Shown: positions 59,403 through 64,000 of the stretch, piece by piece
Position numbering within the stretch: the first letter of the stretch is position 1
Layout of the letters: each line of letters starts with the position of its first letter
Source of the DNA: Gordionus sp. m RMFG-2023
Taxonomy: Eukaryota; Nematomorpha; Gordioida; Chordodea; Parachordodidae
Length of the DNA: 64,000 bases
Reading direction: 5' to 3'
Assembly (NCBI RefSeq): GCF_954871325.1
Contig: NC_088778.1
Location: forward strand, 6,233,743-6,297,742
Position numbers and translations under genes: made by a program
The notes under the pieces: model-generated
The model's database searches: none
What the model was told of the DNA's origin: nothing
What the model saw: only the letters and a program-made list of their open reading frames with translations

Positions 59403-60773
59403 TTATTTCTATCCTTTATAAAGTTTATACTATGGTTAATCTTAAACATAATCGACATGTTACATCTGTCAATTATTTAATAAATAATTTATTATTGAAT
59501 GTCCTATTATTATATCATAGTGTAAAATATGATCAATTATGAAGATTACATTTATTTTAATCTTTTATTATGTTTATCTTATAAATAATATCAAAAAATT
59601 ATTACAATTCAATCAATATAAATAAAATAAATATTAACTGATTTTGCGAATATACTGGATAGGGGTAGAATCATATGGAAGGAGTGATGAGGGGAGGGGG
59701 AATTATGCAAGAAAAGTATGTGAAAAATGATTGGTGAAAAACAAAAACATTAGGCTCATATAAAAAATATTTTAGGCATGGTGATTTATAAATAGCCTAT
59801 TTTTATGGTTGCCCTTACCCTTACAGAATGAGAACGTCATATCTTTTTTCATTTTCGTGTTTAGGGATCGTCTTTATGATGTAAGGGAGGCCAGATTGGG
59901 TGCGTTCTAACGTAGACTATTGCATCAGATTGGTCCTAACGCAAATTCTAGGACAGGATGTGTCTTACCACAAATTTTTTAAAATAAAACGAATGCCCTC
60001 AGTACCTCTCGTTGAGGTTTAGTTACCCTCCACTAGGAAATTAGTATTTGAAAGAATATTCGTCCTTTACATAGTAGAATATTCGTCCTCTTTGTATAAA
60101 CTTAATCCTCTTTAAATTTTTATATATTATTTTAATATTTGATATGTATTGATCTATAATTAACGTTTAAGTATGATCGCAAGATAGGCAGTTTGCCATT
60201 TTTATATCTTAAACTTCACTAGGAAAATAGGTATTTTGTCCTCTTTTAATTTTTTTAAAATATTATATTGATCTGATTAACGCTGGCTATTGTCGCTTGA
60301 TAAGCAGGAAATAGTTTGCAATAACTTAATTGTTTAATTAAATAAGTTTCGCTAACATTTACTGACTTACCATGTTCAAGAAGATGTTGAGAAGAATAAT
60401 TGGAATGGTGAATTCACCAACTAGTGTTATTTGCCGATGAATTTAAAAGGCGGATATTGTTTGTTGTTTTTTCATTTAATGTTTAATGAGTGAATATATA
60501 TTTAAATTATTTTCTTCTTTATCCAATAAATTTGTCTAAATAAAATTTTGATAACTAAAATATTTATAAGAATTTTGCTTTTGCTTTTTCATTTAAATTT
60601 AATTGTTACTGGCGAATTAAAAATTTGATAACTAATTATTTAAAAAAATTTAGACGCCGGAAAAATTTGTGGGTACCAAAAATTTATCAAAGGGTCAGTT
60701 TGGGAGGAGAGAGATTTTTTTTGGGGGGGGGGGGGTCTTTCCTCGCTCGTTCCTATGGCTACGCACCTATATA
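59403..60773. other. stretch downstream of MRPL50, no confident gene
   Basis: AATAAA-rich DNA follows the MRPL50 stop. A signal-peptide-like small frame at 59828 is noted in the findings. Near 60415-60445 one frame reads HQLVLFADEFK, resembling a degraded LINE reverse-transcriptase FADD box. A poly-G run at 60723-60735 precedes the next MITE. Confidence 0.4.
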
Positions 60774-61391
60774 TAGAGATCTGCGAAATTAGGCCTGGCT
60801 CCAACTCAGGCCTAATTCTATTTAAAATAATCGGGCCGGGCCTAATATTTAAAAAAAAAATTCGGGCCGGGTCGGATCGGACCTTGGAATTTTTTTTAAA
60901 TATATCTAAATTTATCAATTTTTTATGTAAAATAAAAATATTTGATTTTATTTATTGAAACTAAACGACATATAACATATGTCTTTTATTTTGAGTAATT
61001 ATAATAATTAATTTCTATATTTAAATAAATTCGGGCCGGGTCGGTAAATTTTTTAAAAAAAAAATTCGGGCCGGGTCGGATCGGACCTTGGAATTTTTTT
61101 TAAATATATCTAAATTTATCAATTTTTTATGTAAAATAAAAGTATTTGATTTTATTTATTGAAACTAAACGACATATAACATATGTCTTTTATTTTGAGT
61201 AATTATAAAAATTAATTTCTATATTTAAATAAATTCGGGCCGAGTCGGTAAATTTTTTTTAAAAAAAATTCGGGTTCGGGCTAGCAAAACTTTTTTAAAA
61301 AATTTTGGGTTCGGGCCGGGCCGGCAAAATTTTTTTAAAAAATTTCGGGTTCAGGCCGGGCTTGAAAAATTAGGCCCGATGCAGATCACTA
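60774..61391. mobile_element. hAT MITE, GC-rich-ended family, with perfect 8-bp TSD and internal duplication
   Basis: It starts TAGAGATCTGC and ends GCAGATCACTA. The octamers CCTATATA at 60766-60773 and 61392-61399 are identical. The right 30 bp match the 2613-2907 copy. A 204-bp segment is tandemly repeated about 1.9 times (for example TTCGGGCCGGGTCGGATCGG at 60861 and 61065), which explains its greater length of 618 bp. The open frames at 60640-60918 and 60755-60958 are by-products. Confidence 0.9.
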
Positions 61392-61734
61392 CCTATATAG
61401 CTGTGTCCGGGTTCGATTTATTTTTCATACTTGTTTAGCCTAGGCTAAACTGCTTTTGAACTAGGACACCCTATTTTGGTTTGTTTTAAGCTTTTAGAGG
61501 CAATGTTATTGTATTTTCTTATTGTTTTTTTCTTTCAGTATCTGTATCTAGATACACTTTTATAAAAGGAATTTGTATCTAGATTAGAGGTATCTATATC
61601 TGTTTTACGATACTTTTAAGATGTTTTTTGATTTACTTTTATTTAATGCTTTTTTGTATTAAAAACAATATTTGATTGCAAAATTCATTTTATTTCATAA
61701 GATCATATTATTATAATAAATATTATTTTTTCCC

Positions 61735-62215
61735 CAAATTTAATCTATAAATATCAGTTTAATGGGAAGGATATCTTCATTATGTATACGTTCAAAAACA
61801 TACTGCAAACGCAAATGCTCAATTCGTTCCGAATATAGAAAAATATATAAATCCTTGCCTAGTCATGTCGTCCATTATTTATTAAAGCACAAAATTATTT
61901 GAAAATATATTTAGAATTTTTTAAAATAATTTTATATATACTATCCTGATTTTTAATGAATAAATTATTAGTGTAATGTAAAGATTTTTTTCAATAGATG
62001 TTTCTTTAAAGGAGAATTTGTTCAAAAGAATGATAAAAATAGGGTTTTTTTATTATTATCTTGTTAATATATTTTGTGCTCTCATAATAAGAGTTTTTGT
62101 TCGAGAAAAACGGCTAACCCTGTATATAAGTATGATAATGTATCTGTGTCTAAATACGTAAATAGTATATCTGTGTCTAAATACGTAAATAGTATATCTG
62201 TATCTAAATCTATTT
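61735..62215 (-). repeat. dispersed repeat, inverted partner of 37905-38370
   Basis: The reverse complement aligns with 37905-38370. Its 62130-62210 end carries three 25-bp units with TATCTGTGTCTAAATACGTA, and 61540-61610 carries further GTATCTAGATAC words just beyond the other end. Confidence 0.75.
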
Positions 62216-63266
62216 TTAGACGATATCTCTATATCCTAGATTCATTTTAAAATGTTATAAATTTAAAAAGATTGTGTTTTTACAAGAATTGAAATAAACT
62301 AAGGGCAAATTTGGAACTAAGGGTTATTTTATACATTAGATTTATAATAAATAGTGAATAAAGTATAAAAATATTTAATAAATTACTGATTTGTATTAGA
62401 ATTGAATGTTTCTTGATAAACCCGCTTCATATAATATTTGCCTACTGACAAGTAGGAACTCTAACTTCCAAAAAATTTTTAAAAAGTGTTGAATTCCGGT
62501 TAATATTATTTATTTTAAGCCTTAAAACAAGCCAGTAATACATTTTCGAAAGTTTAAAGTCCTGCGGACAAGTTTTTATGTTGTTAGTTCTTTATTTTGA
62601 CTAAAAGTTTTTGTTTAATAAAATTTTACAAATTTTAGGATATGAAATAGAAATTTTATTAATATGTGACCAAATCTAAAAGTGGGATGGTATTTGCTAA
62701 AAATGGTTCGTTTTGTATGGTACTGATTCTAAAATTTACAGTTGATCAGCAATTCTAGGTAATAATACGCAGTCCTCGAGTTAAGAGGTTTTCTAACTTT
62801 CTGCCATCTAGGAGAAAATTTTAGAGACGTAAGGGTTAAATAAAACAAAATTTTTATGAGCTACTTTTAAAAATCCAGCCTTTTTAGATTCCTTGACCCT
62901 GGCACTTCTACAATCCTTAGCCGATGATCATATTATACCCATAAATATTTAGATGCAATTTTCATTTTAAAAGCCATTTGCCTGTTTCCCTTTTCAAACT
63001 TCAATACTTCAAACTTTTGGAGAAAGTTACTTACCATTGAGAACCAAAAAAATCAGGGAAAACCATCAACCAATGAAAATATAAATTTGGAAAATAAAAA
63101 AAAAAATATAAAAATGATTATCCGCATAAAATTAAGTATTTCTTAGATTACTTACTTTTATAACCCACCCTGCTACAACAATAAGGTTTTCAACCCCTCT
63201 TTCCAAAAGAAAACTTTCCATTTTCTCCTGCTCTCTTTATTCTAATGATAATATATATTATTTTAG
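62216..63266. other. gene-free stretch
   Basis: AT-rich. On the minus strand near 63040 an AATG|GTAAGTA consensus donor stands alone without a recognisable exon. Nothing else was supportable. Confidence 0.35.
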
Positions 63267-63333
63267 ATCATCTTTTGTCATGCACCCCGGGGTAGAAATG
63301 CTTGCTAACCAAGTCCAACTAAAACTTAAGTGA
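63267..63333 (+). CDS. possible terminal exon, unrecognised
   Basis: After a TTATTTTAG acceptor the frame reads SSFVMHPGVEMLANQVQLKL then K and a stop at 63333. The composition is protein-like and a clear pyrimidine/AT tract precedes it. I found no partner exon upstream and recognise no family, so this may be chance. Confidence 0.22.
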
Positions 63334-63653
63334 AATGACAAATAAATAATTCTTTTCTAAGGATAATAGAAGCATGAATCAAAATATGGATATTACATAT
63401 CATGATGTATATTATATCAAACAATAAAATAATATGAAACAACGTGTACACGTCATTATTTCGATTTTTCAAAAAATTTAACTTTTACATTTACGAAAAA
63501 AACGTGACGTGTTTGTATGCACATAATTATAATTCAATTTTTATTTATTTTATCAATTTAAGCAATTTTATTTTAAAAATTATTGAAATTCATTTTTCCA
63601 TCTTGGATTTTTCCCGTATTTAATATATAAATAACTGTAGAAATCAAGCAAAC

Positions 63654-64000
63654 ATGAGTGGTATGTCAGGTGTAACGTTGGATGCGGAGTGTTTGACCGT
63701 ATTCGAAGAGGTTAAGATGAAGGCTAATCATAAATACGTGTTATTTGGGATGTCAGCCGATAACTCCAAAATCGTTGTCATCAAAAAAGGATCTGATAAG
63801 GCCAAATACGAGGAATTTCTCAAGGAACTGGCCGACGTTCAAACTCATAAGGATTGCCGATATGCTCTGGTGGATTTTGATTTTGTCAGTCCCAAGACCA
63901 ACCAACCTTCTCATAAACTTATCTTCTATATATGGTGTCCAGATAGCTCTGACACAAAGAAGAAGATGCTGTACACTTCTAGTAAAGAAGCTTTGAAAAA
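63654..64000 (+). CDS. ADF/cofilin family actin-depolymerising protein, 5' part
   Basis: ATG at 63654 opens a frame to the window edge without a stop (115 codons). It begins MSGMSGVTL and continues with a helix containing TVFEEVKMK, KYVLFGMSADNSKIVV, CRYALVDFDFV, KLIFYIWCPDSSDTKKKMLY and TSSKEALKK. The YALvDfdf, iFi.W.PD....k.KMlYtSSk.alk order is diagnostic of ADF/cofilin, including the actin-binding long helix (KKKMLY..SK). About 25-30 residues should remain beyond the edge. A TGTAG at 63636-63640 could be a splice acceptor for a 5' leader. Many animal cofilin genes split right after the first codon; here the start is continuous with the body. It severs and depolymerises actin filaments in the cytoplasm. 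Confidence 0.93.
   Translation, partial: MSGMSGVTLDAECLTVFEEVKMKANHKYVLFGMSADNSKIVVIKKGSDKAKYEEFLKELADVQTHKDCRYALVDFDFVSPKTNQPSHKLIFYIWCPDSSDTKKKMLYTSSKEALK

Noticed and set aside
60640-60958. Overlapping open frames on both strands at the left of the 60774 MITE
   Set aside because: Both lie within GC-rich repeat DNA; sense and antisense frames are open together because of composition.

Overview
This is AT-rich, gene-poor, transposon-rich DNA from an invertebrate animal. The metazoan assignment rests on host genes: a TAF1A-like RNA polymerase I factor, mitochondrial ribosomal protein L50, a KCTD/BTB protein, an ADF/cofilin, a class A peptide GPCR and serpin-fold paralogues. I cannot name the phylum. 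Most genes are split into small exons and were assembled by hand from splice signals, reading phase and family motifs, because the longest open frames do not show them. Introns fall into two classes: mini-introns of about 35-70 bp and introns of several kb swollen by mobile elements.

Layout. 1-600: LINE reverse-transcriptase relic. 1.4-6.7 kb: a duplicated segment of about 730 bp flanking a hAT MITE (2613-2907) and a nearly intact piggyBac transposon (3094-5556). 7.5-15.3 kb: a tRNA-derived SINE, then a segmental duplication carrying diverged serpin genes; a hAT transposon (10434-12040) sits in the second copy and leaves an 'empty site' in the first. 15.7-16.4 kb: a 766-bp imperfect palindrome. 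16.5-20.3 kb: GC-rich repeat relics, a Helitron-like 3' end and tandem repeats. 20.3-21.7 kb: a doublet of tRNA-like repeats and an unrecognised three-exon gene with a very basic stretch. 24.7-28.4 kb: a peptide GPCR gene on the minus strand, bracketed by two copies of one MITE family. 34.4-35.5 kb: a single-exon KCTD-type gene on the minus strand.

40.1-50.3 kb: a TAF1A-like gene on the plus strand with at least nine exons. Its 5.7-kb intron holds a broken Ty3/Gypsy retrotransposon fossil. 53.6-54.0 kb: short-period tandem repeats. 54.4-59.4 kb: mitochondrial ribosomal protein L50 in four exons. Its third intron holds a 1954-bp hAT element with perfect 8-bp target duplications, and a smaller MITE is nested in that element. 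60.8-61.4 kb: a second copy of the 2613-2907 MITE family, enlarged by an internal 204-bp tandem duplication. 63.65 kb to the end: the start of an ADF/cofilin gene.

The host genes are unrelated housekeeping and signalling genes with no shared pathway. The stronger theme is the mobile-element ecology. At least three groups of hAT elements, several with exact 8-bp target duplications, share AT-rich bodies and GC-rich or palindromic ends, alongside piggyBac, a Helitron-like element, SINE-like repeats and LINE and Gypsy relics. I found no CRISPR array, rRNA gene or convincing functional tRNA gene.
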